A stretch of DNA of 64,000 nt, taken from assembly GCA_943912855.1 (NCBI GenBank), contig CALTVC010000008.1, positions 62,001 through 126,000 on the forward strand, written 5' to 3'. The translations under genes and the position numbers were made by a program. The DNA comes from an uncultured Flavobacterium sp. (GTDB lineage Bacteria > Bacteroidota > Bacteroidia > Flavobacteriales > Flavobacteriaceae). Under the pieces are notes generated by a model, which ran no database searches, was not told the DNA's origin, and saw only the letters and a list, made by a program, of their open reading frames with translations. Of the stretch, positions 23,555 to 32,522 are shown in pieces (the stretch's first letter is position 1; each line of letters begins with the position of its first letter).

Positions 23555-24865
23555 ATGGGAACATTTAAAATTGAAGGGGGTGCTCCGCTTAAAGGTGAAA
23601 TCACACCGCAGGGCGCCAAGAACGAAGCGCTACAGGTACTGAATACCGTATTGCTTACCTCCGAAAAAGTAACTATTACTAATATTCCTGACATTATAGA
23701 TGTTAACAAGCTGATAACGCTGCTTGGTAACCTTGGCGTTAAAATACAAAAACTTGGACACGGTTCGTACACGTTTCAGGCAGATGAGGTAAACCTTGCC
23801 TATCTGGAAAGTGAAGACTTTAAGAAAGAAGGTGCCGGACTTCGTGGCTCTATCATGATAGTAGGTCCTTTATTGGCACGTTTCGGAAAAGGATACATAC
23901 CTAAACCGGGTGGTGATAAAATAGGCCGCAGAAGGCTGGATACGCACTTTGAAGGTTTTATTAACCTTGGTGCTAAATTCCGTTACAACGAAGAAGATTC
24001 TTTTTACGGTGTAGAAGCCGACAGGCTTAAAGGAGCTTATATGCTTCTTGATGAGGCTTCGGTTACCGGTACTGCAAACATTGTTATGGCTGCCGTACTT
24101 GCCGAAGGTACTACTACAATATACAATGCCGCGTGCGAGCCATACCTGCAACAGCTTTGTAAAATGCTGAACAGCATGGGGGCAGATATCAAAGGCATAG
24201 GTTCTAACCTACTTGTTATAGAGGGTGTAGAGTCTCTTGGTGGATGCGAGCACCGCATACTGCCCGATATGATAGAGATAGGTAGCTGGATAGGTCTTGC
24301 TGCCATGACGCAAAGCGAAATTACCATTAAAGATGTAAGTTGGGATAACCTGGGTGTAATACCAAGTGTGTTCCGCAAGCTGGGTATACAACTGGAGCGC
24401 AGGGGAGATGATATTTACATTCCTGCACATACAGATGGTTATGAGATACAGAGCTACATAGATGGTTCTATCCTTACCATAGCCGATGCGCCTTGGCCGG
24501 GCTTTACGCCAGACCTTTTAAGTATCGTATTGGTAGTGGCTACTCAGGCAAGAGGAAGTGTACTTATTCACCAGAAAATGTTTGAAAGCCGTCTGTTCTT
24601 TGTAGATCGTCTTATAGATATGGGAGCGCAAATCATACTTTGCGATCCGCACAGGGCTAACGTAATTGGTCTTGGGTTTAAATCGAAGCTAAAAGGTATA
24701 CTTATGTCTTCGCCTGATATCCGTGCCGGTATATCACTTCTTATTGCTGCGCTTTCTGCAAAAGGTACAAGTACCATACAGAACAGTGATCAGATAGATC
24801 GTGGTTACGAACGTATAGACGAAAGGCTTCGTGCTCTTGGTGCCAAGATTACACGTATAGACTAA
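23555..24865 (+). CDS. murA: UDP-N-acetylglucosamine 1-carboxyvinyltransferase MurA, Asp variant
   Basis: 436 residues, full length. Transfers enolpyruvate from PEP to UDP-GlcNAc, the first committed step of peptidoglycan synthesis, in the cytoplasm. K22 and N23 of the substrate site (GAKNEAL), the APWPGFTPD acidic residue, DIRAG Arg and C-terminal GYERIDERLRALGA are conserved. The catalytic loop reads GGDKIG with D121 where E. coli has Cys115 in GGCxIG. Asp at this site keeps activity but removes the Cys that fosfomycin alkylates (established for Mycobacterium and Chlamydia enzymes). Last gene of the operon, with its own terminator. Confidence 0.95.
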   Translation: MGTFKIEGGAPLKGEITPQGAKNEALQVLNTVLLTSEKVTITNIPDIIDVNKLITLLGNLGVKIQKLGHGSYTFQADEVNLAYLESEDFKKEGAGLRGSIMIVGPLLARFGKGYIPKPGGDKIGRRRLDTHFEGFINLGAKFRYNEEDSFYGVEADRLKGAYMLLDEASVTGTANIVMAAVLAEGTTTIYNAACEPYLQQLCKMLNSMGADIKGIGSNLLVIEGVESLGGCEHRILPDMIEIGSWIGLAAMTQSEITIKDVSWDNLGVIPSVFRKLGIQLERRGDDIYIPAHTDGYEIQSYIDGSILTIADAPWPGFTPDLLSIVLVVATQARGSVLIHQKMFESRLFFVDRLIDMGAQIILCDPHRANVIGLGFKSKLKGILMSSPDIRAGISLLIAALSAKGTSTIQNSDQIDRGYERIDERLRALGAKITRID

Positions 24866-24890
24866 GCAAAATATTATTTTTCTTACATAG

Positions 24891-24917
24891 GCCACACCAT
24901 AACGGTGTGGCTTTTTT
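24891..24917 (+). terminator. Intrinsic terminator after murA
   Basis: GCCACACC (24891-24898) pairs with GGTGTGGC (24904-24911), followed by TTTTTT. Loop ATAAC. Confidence 0.9.
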
Positions 24918-25002
24918 GTTTGCCGTTAAACTAATCTTAAACATGGTGGAGCAGTAATAACATTTGTTAATTTTAAGACAAACAATTAGTCTATACCATA
25001 CC

Positions 25003-25923
25003 ATGAAAAAAATATTACTCCCTGTTGTTGGGGTGGTTTGTCTATTGACAACATCCTGTTCTTCAGATTGCGACGAGGCTGATACCAGTGTGTCGGCAAG
25101 TGTAGCCCGGCGCGTAATGCCCGCAGTTACAGATGCCGGTATTTCTACCTATGCAGATAAGCCCCATATGGCATTTTTTGATATCTCTGCTGCATCTCAA
25201 AACAAGTTGGTTGTATATCTGCCTGATTTTGGGAGGTTACCGCTGGAAACAGCCGACTTTGGTGAATATGCTGCTTCTCAGGGTTATCATGTGGTTAGTT
25301 TAAGATATCTAAACGATGTGTCATTTATACAATCAGCTTCTGTTAGCGCAGATGTAGATGCTTTTGAAAAAGCCAGAACAGAACTGCTTACAGGGGAAGA
25401 TGTTTCGTCTTTATTGTCGGTTTCGATAACCGAAAGTATGTATAACAGGCTTTTGAAACTAATTCGTTATCTTGATGGTAAGTATCCCGGAGAAGGCTGG
25501 GGGCAATACCTTAATGGCAATACTCCTGATTTTTCTAAGCTAATTCTTTGCGGAAGCGGGCAGGGTGCTGTAAACGCTGCCATGTTTGCAAAACAGCATA
25601 GGGTAGACAAAGTGGTTTGTTTTTCTATTGCAGAAGATAAATTACAGGATAATTCTATTGCCCCATGGATGCGAACTACGGCATGGGCTACAATGTCTGC
25701 TGATGTAATAGGGGTGGCATTGCCTGAAAATGGGGCAACACAACAAGAACTTTGGGATTTCATGCAACTTCACGGCGAAGTAGCACACATAGATGAAGAT
25801 GCGGGAGTGGTGCGGGCTAATAAATATGTTTTTAATGAACCTGTGCCTGTATTGGTGTACGACCATAGTCACGATGTTGTTGTAGAAAGGGATGTGCTGT
25901 GGCAAAATGTACTGACAGACTAG
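25003..25923 (+). CDS. Alpha/beta-hydrolase-like lipoprotein, nucleophile apparently lost
   Basis: 306 residues from ATG 25003. Lipoprotein signal MKKILLPVVGVVCLLTTSC with Cys19 as the lipid site. The body looks like a BPSS1187-type alpha/beta hydrolase (VVYLPDFGRLP strand, KLILCGSGQGAVNAAMFAKQH elbow). The elbow reads C-G-S-G-Q-G, whereas active relatives read G-H-S-Q-G. Aligned at the QG, the nucleophile Ser position is Gly. It may be inactive or use the shifted Ser. A late DHSHD segment could hold the His. Substrate unknown. Confidence 0.7.
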   Translation: MKKILLPVVGVVCLLTTSCSSDCDEADTSVSASVARRVMPAVTDAGISTYADKPHMAFFDISAASQNKLVVYLPDFGRLPLETADFGEYAASQGYHVVSLRYLNDVSFIQSASVSADVDAFEKARTELLTGEDVSSLLSVSITESMYNRLLKLIRYLDGKYPGEGWGQYLNGNTPDFSKLILCGSGQGAVNAAMFAKQHRVDKVVCFSIAEDKLQDNSIAPWMRTTAWATMSADVIGVALPENGATQQELWDFMQLHGEVAHIDEDAGVVRANKYVFNEPVPVLVYDHSHDVVVERDVLWQNVLTD

Positions 25924-25943
25924 TGTCATTCCTAAAAATAAAG

Positions 25944-25973
25944 AAACGGTGTACTACTTAATGTACACCGTTT
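25944..25973. terminator. Terminator overlapping the 3' end of the aldehyde dehydrogenase gene
   Basis: AAACGGTGTAC (25944-25954) pairs with GTACACCGTTT (25963-25973), followed by T's. On the plus strand it ends the lipoprotein transcript. The right arm encodes the last residues (K-T-V-Y) of the converging aldehyde dehydrogenase. Confidence 0.75.
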
Positions 25974-27306
25974 TTACGTTTACAAATTCCTTAATACCGT
26001 CCTCTGCCAGTTCGCGCCCGAAACCCGAACGTTTTACACCACCAAAGGGTAGGGCAGGGTCTGATTTTACCAAAGCGTTTATAAATACAGCACCCTCATC
26101 AAAAAGAGAGATTTTTTGCTTTATGCCTTCAATGTCCTCTGTAAATATTGAAACCCCTAGTCCGAATTCCGTACTATTACTTAGGTTGACCGCTTCCTCA
26201 AAAGTGTTAAAAGCCACCACGGGCACAGCAGGCCCGAATACTTCCTGGCTGAAAACAGGCATGTCGGGTGTTATTTTGGTTAAGATTGTAGGTTCGTAAA
26301 ACGCGTCTTTTCGTTTTCCTCCCAATACTATCTTTGCACCTAATGCTACCGATTCGTTAACCTGTTTTTCTACTTCTTCAGCTAAATCTACTCTGGCAAG
26401 AGGGCCTATATAGGTTTCTTTATCCATAGGGTCTCCTGCTTTTAGGGCGGCCACCGCTTCGGTAAACTTTTCTAAAAATGTATCGTAAACTCTACGGTGA
26501 ACCAAAAAGCGTTTTGCAGCAATACAGCTTTGACCTGTATTCTGGAAACGTGCGGTTACGGCTTCTTTTACGGTTTTTTCAATGTTAGCATCTTCCAGTA
26601 CTATAAGTGCATTGCTGCCGCCAAGTTCTAAAACCGCTTTTTTGATTTGCCCTGCCGCTGCCGTTGCAGCCGATGCACCTGCTTTTTCGCTACCGGTTAA
26701 AGATATGGCTTGTATTTCAGGTTGTTCTATAACGTCTTTTACCTGTTCGCCTTTAATAAACAGGTTAGTATATACATTTTCAGGGAAACCTGCATCTGCA
26801 AAAAGTTTCTCTATAAGTTCAGCACAGCCTGCTACATTGCTTGCGTGCTTAACCATCACGGTGTTTCCGGCAATGATGGTGGGGATAGCAAAACGGAAAA
26901 CCTGCCAGTACGGAAAGTTCCATGGCATGATGCCTAAAATGACTCCGAGAGGCTCATAAACTACATAACTTTCAGTACCATCGGAACTTAATTTTTTGAC
27001 AGATAAAAATTTTTCAGAATTTTGTAGGTAAAATTCGCATAAAATACTACATTTGTCCACTTCAGCAAGTGCTTGTGTTAAGGGTTTTCCCATTTCATTT
27101 ACAGCAGTTTGTGCGAGGACTTGCCTGTTATCGTTGATGACTTTTATTAAATTTTTGATAAATTTCAGTCGTTCAGCAATGCTTTTTGTCTTCCAGCCAG
27201 CAAAAGCTCCGACCGATTTTACAACCATATTTCTTGCTTGGTTATTGTTAATGTATTGATATTCAGATATGCTTTTTAAGCTAAATGGGTTCGTTGTTGT
27301 AAACAT
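25954..27306 (-). CDS. NAD(P)-dependent aldehyde dehydrogenase (succinate-semialdehyde type)
   Basis: 450 residues, the short class of succinate-semialdehyde dehydrogenases. Visible: MPWNFPYWQVFRFAIP substrate/cofactor wall, SLTGSEKAG coenzyme loop, general base Glu in LELGGSNA, catalytic Cys in NTGQSCIAAKRF, and PALPFGGVKRSGFGRE near the end. Oxidises an aldehyde, probably succinate semialdehyde or a close analogue. A single gene, convergent with the hydrolase-like lipoprotein and diverging from the OmpA gene. Confidence 0.92.
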   Translation of the reverse strand: MFTTTNPFSLKSISEYQYINNNQARNMVVKSVGAFAGWKTKSIAERLKFIKNLIKVINDNRQVLAQTAVNEMGKPLTQALAEVDKCSILCEFYLQNSEKFLSVKKLSSDGTESYVVYEPLGVILGIMPWNFPYWQVFRFAIPTIIAGNTVMVKHASNVAGCAELIEKLFADAGFPENVYTNLFIKGEQVKDVIEQPEIQAISLTGSEKAGASAATAAAGQIKKAVLELGGSNALIVLEDANIEKTVKEAVTARFQNTGQSCIAAKRFLVHRRVYDTFLEKFTEAVAALKAGDPMDKETYIGPLARVDLAEEVEKQVNESVALGAKIVLGGKRKDAFYEPTILTKITPDMPVFSQEVFGPAVPVVAFNTFEEAVNLSNSTEFGLGVSIFTEDIEGIKQKISLFDEGAVFINALVKSDPALPFGGVKRSGFGRELAEDGIKEFVNVKTVYIK

Positions 27307-27413
27307 AATTGCGGATTTCTTTTATTTTTATAAAGATAGGGCATATTTTGTAAACTATATTTTACTATTTTTACTGAAAAATTAAACGTACTGATAAACA
27401 AAACGATGTATTT

Positions 27414-28646
27414 ATGAAGAAAGCTGTACTCCCCCTATTGCTGCTTTGCATCGCTCAGGGCATGAATGCTCAGGATGCGAAAGATTATAACAAGTGGACC
27501 GTAGAGTTTGGCGGTGGTATCAACAAGGTATCTAAACCCCTAAACCCTGGTTATCACGTAGATGGTTATAGCCTTTATACACTGGATCTTGGTGCCAGGT
27601 ATATGTTTAACACTAAATTTGGTCTTAAGCTAGACGTAAATTCTCACAGGCTTATAGGTGATAAAAGTTCAATTCCATTCCAGACAGATGTTTATACAGT
27701 AGGCCTTGAAGGCGTTGTGAACCTTGGTCGTATCATGGAGTTTGAAACATGGACAAAAAGACTTAACATTCTAGGTCATACAGGTGTAGGTGTAGGTATG
27801 CTTACAGGTAATGACAGGATTAAAGAAGATGATCATATAGGTAACTTCCTTATAGGGCTTACAGGAGAGCTTAAGCTTACTAGGCGTGTTACTCTTACCG
27901 GTGATTTCACCATGATGAACTCATTTGCAATGCAGAGTTCATGGGATGGTGGAAAAGTGTATCAGCCTGCAGGTTCGCAAGGTTTTGATGGTACGCTTTA
28001 TGCCGCTACCATTGGTTTAAATGTTTCTTTCGGAAAGCACCAGGAGCATGCAGACTGGTATGTGTATAACGAAGAAGATAAATTTGTTGACCTTGAAAAC
28101 CGCGTTTCTGAGCTAGAAACAATGATGAACGACGTGGATAAAGATGGTGTTCCTGATTATCTGGATGCTGAGCCTAATACACCTTCTGGAGCTCTTGTAG
28201 ATTCTAAGGGTAGAAATATAGACCTTAACAACAACGGTATAGCCGACTACGCCGAAGTTAAACAAGGTACAGGTGGTGAAACTCCGACTAATGCTGTAGA
28301 AATTGTTGATCTAATCAACGAAGGATATGTAAATATTTACTTCGACTTTAATTCAGATCAGCCAACTCAGGCTTCAACAGGTGCACTTACATTCCTTATC
28401 ACTTACCTAAGGGAGCATTCAGACAAGACTGCCGAACTTCAGGGGTATGCTGATGAAGTGGGTTCTGCTAAATACAACCAGGAGCTTTCTGAAAGAAGGG
28501 CTGCTACAGTTAAGAAAATATTTGCAGATGCAGGTATTGCTGCTAACCGCTTAACTATTGTAGGTAAAGGTATAGACAACTCTGTGAAGAAAGATTCTAA
28601 AGTTGCACGCCAAACTGTACGTAGGGTAACGCTTACTATCAAATAA
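27414..28646 (+). CDS. OmpA family outer membrane protein
   Basis: 410 residues. Signal peptide (MKKAVLPLLLLCIAQGMNAQ), an N-terminal 8-strand barrel (about 22-205) ending in aromatic strands, a short coiled segment (VDLENRVSELETMM), a calcium-binding TSP3-like repeat (DVDKDGVPDYLDAEPNTP, then DLNNNGIADYAE), and the peptidoglycan-binding OmpA C-terminal domain (about 300-410: FDFNSDQPT, LQGYADEVG, NQELSERRA). Links outer membrane to cell wall. Monocistronic with its own terminator. Confidence 0.94.
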   Translation: MKKAVLPLLLLCIAQGMNAQDAKDYNKWTVEFGGGINKVSKPLNPGYHVDGYSLYTLDLGARYMFNTKFGLKLDVNSHRLIGDKSSIPFQTDVYTVGLEGVVNLGRIMEFETWTKRLNILGHTGVGVGMLTGNDRIKEDDHIGNFLIGLTGELKLTRRVTLTGDFTMMNSFAMQSSWDGGKVYQPAGSQGFDGTLYAATIGLNVSFGKHQEHADWYVYNEEDKFVDLENRVSELETMMNDVDKDGVPDYLDAEPNTPSGALVDSKGRNIDLNNNGIADYAEVKQGTGGETPTNAVEIVDLINEGYVNIYFDFNSDQPTQASTGALTFLITYLREHSDKTAELQGYADEVGSAKYNQELSERRAATVKKIFADAGIAANRLTIVGKGIDNSVKKDSKVARQTVRRVTLTIK

Positions 28647-28671
28647 TAAGATTTATATAAATCAATATACT

Positions 28672-28702
28672 AAAGAGGTTGCCATTGGCAACCTCTTTTT
28701 TT
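28672..28702 (+). terminator. Intrinsic terminator after the OmpA gene
   Basis: AAAGAGGTTGCC (28672-28683) pairs perfectly with GGCAACCTCTTT (28687-28698) around a 3-base loop, followed by T's. Confidence 0.9.
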
Positions 28703-28933
28703 ATGCTTATATGTGCTGATGAACAGTGCCCCCTTATTAACTTAAATGTAAATAACTAATGATTATCTGTTAGGTCTGAATAACTTTGTGAAAGGCTTCG
28801 GTGTTGCTTGTGTATGCTGTTCTGATTGTTTATGAATAAATTTTACGACAATGGTAGATTGAGGTCAGTTATTGTATAAGCAAAAAGCATTTTAGAAGCC
28901 GGATTTACTATTTTTTTGTTGTAAGTCAGGCAT

Positions 28934-28974
28934 AAAAAAACACCCTGTAAATTGTTATTTACAGGGTGTTTTTT
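28934..28974. terminator. Bidirectional terminator after the S41 peptidase gene
   Basis: AAAAAACACCCTGTAAAT pairs with ATTTACAGGGTGTTTTTT, loop TGTT. A-run and T-run on both sides, so it works in both directions. Confidence 0.9.
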
Positions 28975-28989
28975 ATAGTTTTTTCAGGT

Positions 28990-30423
28990 TTACAACTGAG
29001 GTAAGTTCTCTATGTACATATCGTTTCCGAAAGGTCGCATAGATTTACTGTCCTTAAATATTTCTACTGCATCAGTATCTCCGCTGTCTGCCCTTCTTCC
29101 TGTTTGAGTAATAAGCCTTATGGCTTCCTGGTAAAGTCGCTCAGATGGGTCGCCAAGTACGCCAAGGTTTCCGTAATTTTCAGGATAAATATCGTCTGGA
29201 ATCATTCCGTTTGTGTAGTCGCTTAAACCATCTTTGTTTACGGTTTTTAGCACAAGAGGTTGCATAGCATACCTGTGTGCGTTATTTTTTCCTTTAGATG
29301 AAAAATCAAAAGAATCGTACAGTGTAACAGAAGCCATATTTTTACCTACCGTTCTGCTTCCTATAACTGTTACATCTATATATGGTTTTAGGCTATTGAT
29401 TACCAACTCGCTTGCCGAAGCTGTAGCGCCGGTAACAAGTACATATACTTTATTCAGATGTAAGCTGTTTATAGCTACGCCAGACCCAAGGCTTTCAGGA
29501 AAATTAATAACCAGCGATCCCGGATTTTTGTCTTTGTAATAGGCTTCCATTTTGCTATTCCATTGTTCTTTAGCAAACAGCTGACCATTAAACTGTCCGG
29601 TAATCATACTGCCCAGGCGTGTAGCGGTGTTTACAGAGCCACCGCCGTTATAGCGTAAATCCAGCACCAAATCAGTAACGCCATCTGATGCAAACTGCCC
29701 GAAAACATTGTTTAGCTGATTGTCATACGGGTTGTAGAAACCATTGTACATCAGGTAGCCTATTTTGTGGCTTCCTGTTGTGTATGTATTGGCAAGATAA
29801 ATAGGGTTTTCTGCATACTGGCTTTTCGTAAGAGAAACAGTGCGTCCGTTAGGAGTAATGTTGCCACCATTATAATCTGCCATGTTAAGCGTGTACGTGG
29901 TTTGGGTGTATAGCAACTGATAATAGTTTTCGGCAGTTATTTCTGTACCATTAACGGCATAGAAAAGATCCCCACGAAGTAAGCCTTTGTCGGCGGCATC
30001 AGTATCGGGTAATACGTAGCGTACATAACCATAATATGTGCCCGAACTGCCACGTGGCACAAGACCAAATTCCATACCATTGCTTACTGCTACGCCTACA
30101 AGGAGGTTTTCCAGCGTGCGGTAGTCAGATGTCATTACGCTAAAGCGGTCTGCTGCGTTGTTTTGAGCATCTCTACGATACAGCAGGTCTTCAAACAATG
30201 TAGTGGGGCTGGAGTAAGTGCCTAGAAAAGCATTGAGTTCGCCCTGGTTGGCAAATTTACTGTCGCTTAGGTTAGGTACATCTTCCTGCCACAGGTAAAA
30301 CTGGTTAAGGCCTTTCCATATAAAATCATTTACAGGAACTACCTGGTCGTCCACGTCATCACAAGACTGTAGTGTAAAAAGCCCTGCCAGTAATGAACAA
30401 GCCACAATGCTTATCTTTTTCAT
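28990..30423 (-). CDS. S41 family peptidase lipoprotein
   Basis: 477 residues. Lipoprotein signal MKKISIVACSLLAGLFTLQSC with lipid Cys21. A helical N-terminal part (about 30-110) and PDZ-like region (about 135-190, VLPDTDAADKGLLRGDLFYAVNG) lead to the tail-specific protease core: LVLDLRYNGGGSVN, catalytic Ser in TASASELVIN, and Lys in SRTVGKNMASV. Cleaves unknown envelope substrates in the periplasm or at the cell surface. Monocistronic. Confidence 0.9.
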   Translation of the reverse strand: MKKISIVACSLLAGLFTLQSCDDVDDQVVPVNDFIWKGLNQFYLWQEDVPNLSDSKFANQGELNAFLGTYSSPTTLFEDLLYRRDAQNNAADRFSVMTSDYRTLENLLVGVAVSNGMEFGLVPRGSSGTYYGYVRYVLPDTDAADKGLLRGDLFYAVNGTEITAENYYQLLYTQTTYTLNMADYNGGNITPNGRTVSLTKSQYAENPIYLANTYTTGSHKIGYLMYNGFYNPYDNQLNNVFGQFASDGVTDLVLDLRYNGGGSVNTATRLGSMITGQFNGQLFAKEQWNSKMEAYYKDKNPGSLVINFPESLGSGVAINSLHLNKVYVLVTGATASASELVINSLKPYIDVTVIGSRTVGKNMASVTLYDSFDFSSKGKNNAHRYAMQPLVLKTVNKDGLSDYTNGMIPDDIYPENYGNLGVLGDPSERLYQEAIRLITQTGRRADSGDTDAVEIFKDSKSMRPFGNDMYIENLPQL

Positions 30424-30537
30424 TGAGCAAATTTTTAGTTTAAAAACGTAAATTTAAAAATTTTTAATGTTCCGTGTAACAAAAAATATAGCAACTCGTC
30501 TTGCTTATATAAACCGATAATAACAACCCTTAAAAGT

Positions 30538-31047
30538 ATGAACCAGGCGGAGTTTATAAAGGTCATCTCCCCGTTTAAGGATAAGGTGTTCCGGGTTTCC
30601 CGAAGGCTGCTTGTAAGCATAGAGGAAGCAGAAGATGCCACGCAGGAAGTGCTGGTAAAACTTTGGAACAACCGCGATAAACTGGGAACCTACAGCAGTG
30701 TAGAGGCGCTTGCCATGACCATGGCTAAGAATTATTGCCTGGATCGGCTAAAGAGCAAGCAGGCAAGCCAAATGAGGCTGGTGCACAGTAATTATACTGA
30801 TAGCCATGCCGGGGCACAGAAACAAGCTGAAGATCGCGATAGCTGGGAATGGGTGGAAAAAATTATGAAAACCCTGCCCGAACAGCAACGCCTGATTGTG
30901 CAGCTAAGGGATATAGAACAATACGAGTTTGAAGAAATAGCAAAAATGCTGGATATGAACGAAACCGCAGTGCGGGTGGCTCTGAGCAGGGCAAGGAAAA
31001 CACTACGGGAAGAAATGACAAAAAAACACAGCTATGGAATTAGATAA
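30538..31047 (+). CDS. ECF-type RNA polymerase sigma factor
   Basis: 169 residues. Sigma region 2 (about 10-75, EEAEDATQEVLVKLWNNRD) and region 4 (about 110-160, LPEQQRLIVQLRDIEQYEFEEIAKMLDMNETAVRVALSRARKTL) with no region 3, the ECF plan. The downstream gene overlaps it by 14 bases and encodes a one-helix membrane protein, a likely partner. It probably drives the DUF4252 genes that follow; that is inference from gene order. Confidence 0.92.
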   Translation: MNQAEFIKVISPFKDKVFRVSRRLLVSIEEAEDATQEVLVKLWNNRDKLGTYSSVEALAMTMAKNYCLDRLKSKQASQMRLVHSNYTDSHAGAQKQAEDRDSWEWVEKIMKTLPEQQRLIVQLRDIEQYEFEEIAKMLDMNETAVRVALSRARKTLREEMTKKHSYGIR

Positions 31048-31480
31048 AATAGAACAACTACTGGATAAATACTTTGATGCCGAAACTACCCTAGCAGAGG
31101 AGCAGCAACTAAAAGCGTATTTCGCATCGGGGAATGTGGCGCCACACCTTGAGCAGTACAGCGATATGTTTGGGTATTTTAATGCCCAGGATGATGCTTC
31201 CTATAACAGGCCACTGGTTTTTGAGCAAAAACGCGATTACCGTAAGTGGATTTCGGTAGCGGCGTCGGTAGTATTGCTGGCGGGTATGGTAACATGGTTC
31301 TCTGTAACTGAGAACGCACCAAACCAACAAGAACTTGGTACCTATGATAATCCTGAACAGGCCTTTCAGGAAACTCAAAAGGCGCTTAATATGCTTTCTA
31401 AAAACGTAAATGTAGGCGTAGAAGGCATGAGCTACATTGGCGAATATGAAAAAACACGTACATCAATCTTCAAAAAATAG
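31034..31480 (+). CDS. Single-pass membrane protein, probable sigma-factor partner
   Basis: 148 residues. A cytosolic N-terminal part of about 70 residues (LDKYFDAETTLAEEQQLKAYF, a pattern common in Bacteroidota anti-sigma-like proteins), one membrane helix (about 72-91, WISVAASVVLLAGMVTWFSV), and a short periplasmic tail. No zinc-binding anti-sigma motif (HxxxCxxC). Overlap with the sigma gene suggests it controls it; that function is inferred. Confidence 0.75.
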   Translation: MELDKIEQLLDKYFDAETTLAEEQQLKAYFASGNVAPHLEQYSDMFGYFNAQDDASYNRPLVFEQKRDYRKWISVAASVVLLAGMVTWFSVTENAPNQQELGTYDNPEQAFQETQKALNMLSKNVNVGVEGMSYIGEYEKTRTSIFKK

Positions 31481-31487
31481 AACAGTC

Positions 31488-31955
31488 ATGAAAAAAATAA
31501 TCATCACATCAATCTTGGCTATAGCGCCGTTCGTAGGCTTTGCACAAACAAAAGCATTTGATAAATTCCAAAATGTAGACGGCATAGAGTCGGTTTGCAT
31601 CAGTAAGAAAATGTTCGAAATGGCAGGAAGCATAGATGCTACCGGCAGTAGTGAAAAGACGAAAAAATGTCTTGATATGGTAAAGAATATTGACAACCTT
31701 AAGGTTTTTACCACATCTGAAAGAAGACATAAAAAAGACCTGAGCAACGCGGTTGCTTCTTATCTTAAAGAAACGTCGCTTACAGAATTGCTTGCCGTTA
31801 ACGACAAAGACTCTAAAGTAAAAGTGTTTGTTAAAGAGGGTGGTAAATCTTCTGCCATTCGCGAAGCGCTGGTTTTTGTAGAAAGTGATAAGGAAGTTGT
31901 GGTAGTGAGCTTTACCGGCGCGCTGGATCTCAACGACCTTAAAAAACTTAAATAA
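31488..31955 (+). CDS. DUF4252 secreted protein 1
   Basis: 155 residues from ATG 31488, where a signal peptide begins (MKKIIITSILAIAPFVGFAQ); the longer reading from 31437 overlaps the previous gene and lacks a signal. Core pattern: FDKFQNVDGIESVCISKKMFEMAG, DNLKVFTTSE, KVFVKEGG, VVVVSFTGALDLNDLKKL. First of three paralogues. Function of DUF4252 is unknown. Confidence 0.85.
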   Translation: MKKIIITSILAIAPFVGFAQTKAFDKFQNVDGIESVCISKKMFEMAGSIDATGSSEKTKKCLDMVKNIDNLKVFTTSERRHKKDLSNAVASYLKETSLTELLAVNDKDSKVKVFVKEGGKSSAIREALVFVESDKEVVVVSFTGALDLNDLKKLK

Positions 31956-31993
31956 GTTATTCTGAACCCAATTTTTTTTAAAATATACAAAAA

Positions 31994-32521
31994 ATGAAAA
32001 AGCTGTTTATTGCCCTGTTACTGGCTGCCATGCCCTTTATTGTAAATGCGCAGGCATCGCCATTTGCCAAGTTTGAAGACAAAACGGGGATAACGTCTGT
32101 TATTGTAAACAAAAAAATGTTCGAGCTTATGTCTAACGTAAAAATAGACCCGAAAGACAAAGACGGACAACGCTACCTTGCCCTGGTTAAAAAACTGGAG
32201 AGCCTGAGAGTGTTTACTACTGCTAATGGTAAGTATGCCGGTGACATGAAGGCAACTGTAGACGGCTATCTGAAAAATAACCCGCTGGAAGAGCTTATGC
32301 GTATAAGTGAAGGTGGCAGGAGCATAAAAATTTATGTAAAACAAGGCAACACACAGCAGGTTAAAGAACTGCTGATGTTTATAGATGCTGCAAAAGGCGA
32401 TGACACGGTGCTGATGTCGCTTACGGGTAACTTTGAGTTGGATGATATATCCATGCTTACCGAAAGGATGAGTCTGCCGGGTGGTAATGAGCTGAAAAAA
32501 GCTGCTAAAAAGAAATCTTAA
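31994..32521 (+). CDS. DUF4252 secreted protein 2
   Basis: 175 residues. Signal peptide MKKLFIALLLAAMPFIVNAQ. Same order of blocks as copy 1 (FAKFEDKTGITSVIVNKKMFELMS, ESLRVFTTANG, KIYVKQGN, VLMSLTGNFELDDISML), plus a basic C-terminal tail (KKAAKKKS). Lies 38 bases after copy 1 and directly before copy 3. Confidence 0.85.
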   Translation: MKKLFIALLLAAMPFIVNAQASPFAKFEDKTGITSVIVNKKMFELMSNVKIDPKDKDGQRYLALVKKLESLRVFTTANGKYAGDMKATVDGYLKNNPLEELMRISEGGRSIKIYVKQGNTQQVKELLMFIDAAKGDDTVLMSLTGNFELDDISMLTERMSLPGGNELKKAAKKKS

Positions 32522-32522
32522 T

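Larger units (their letters stand above)
28647..28989. other. Intergenic region between converging genes
   Basis: 343 bases with a terminator at each end (28672-28702 and 28934-28974). The 230 bases between them show no ORF, tRNA-like fold or recognisable repeat. Confidence 0.6.
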
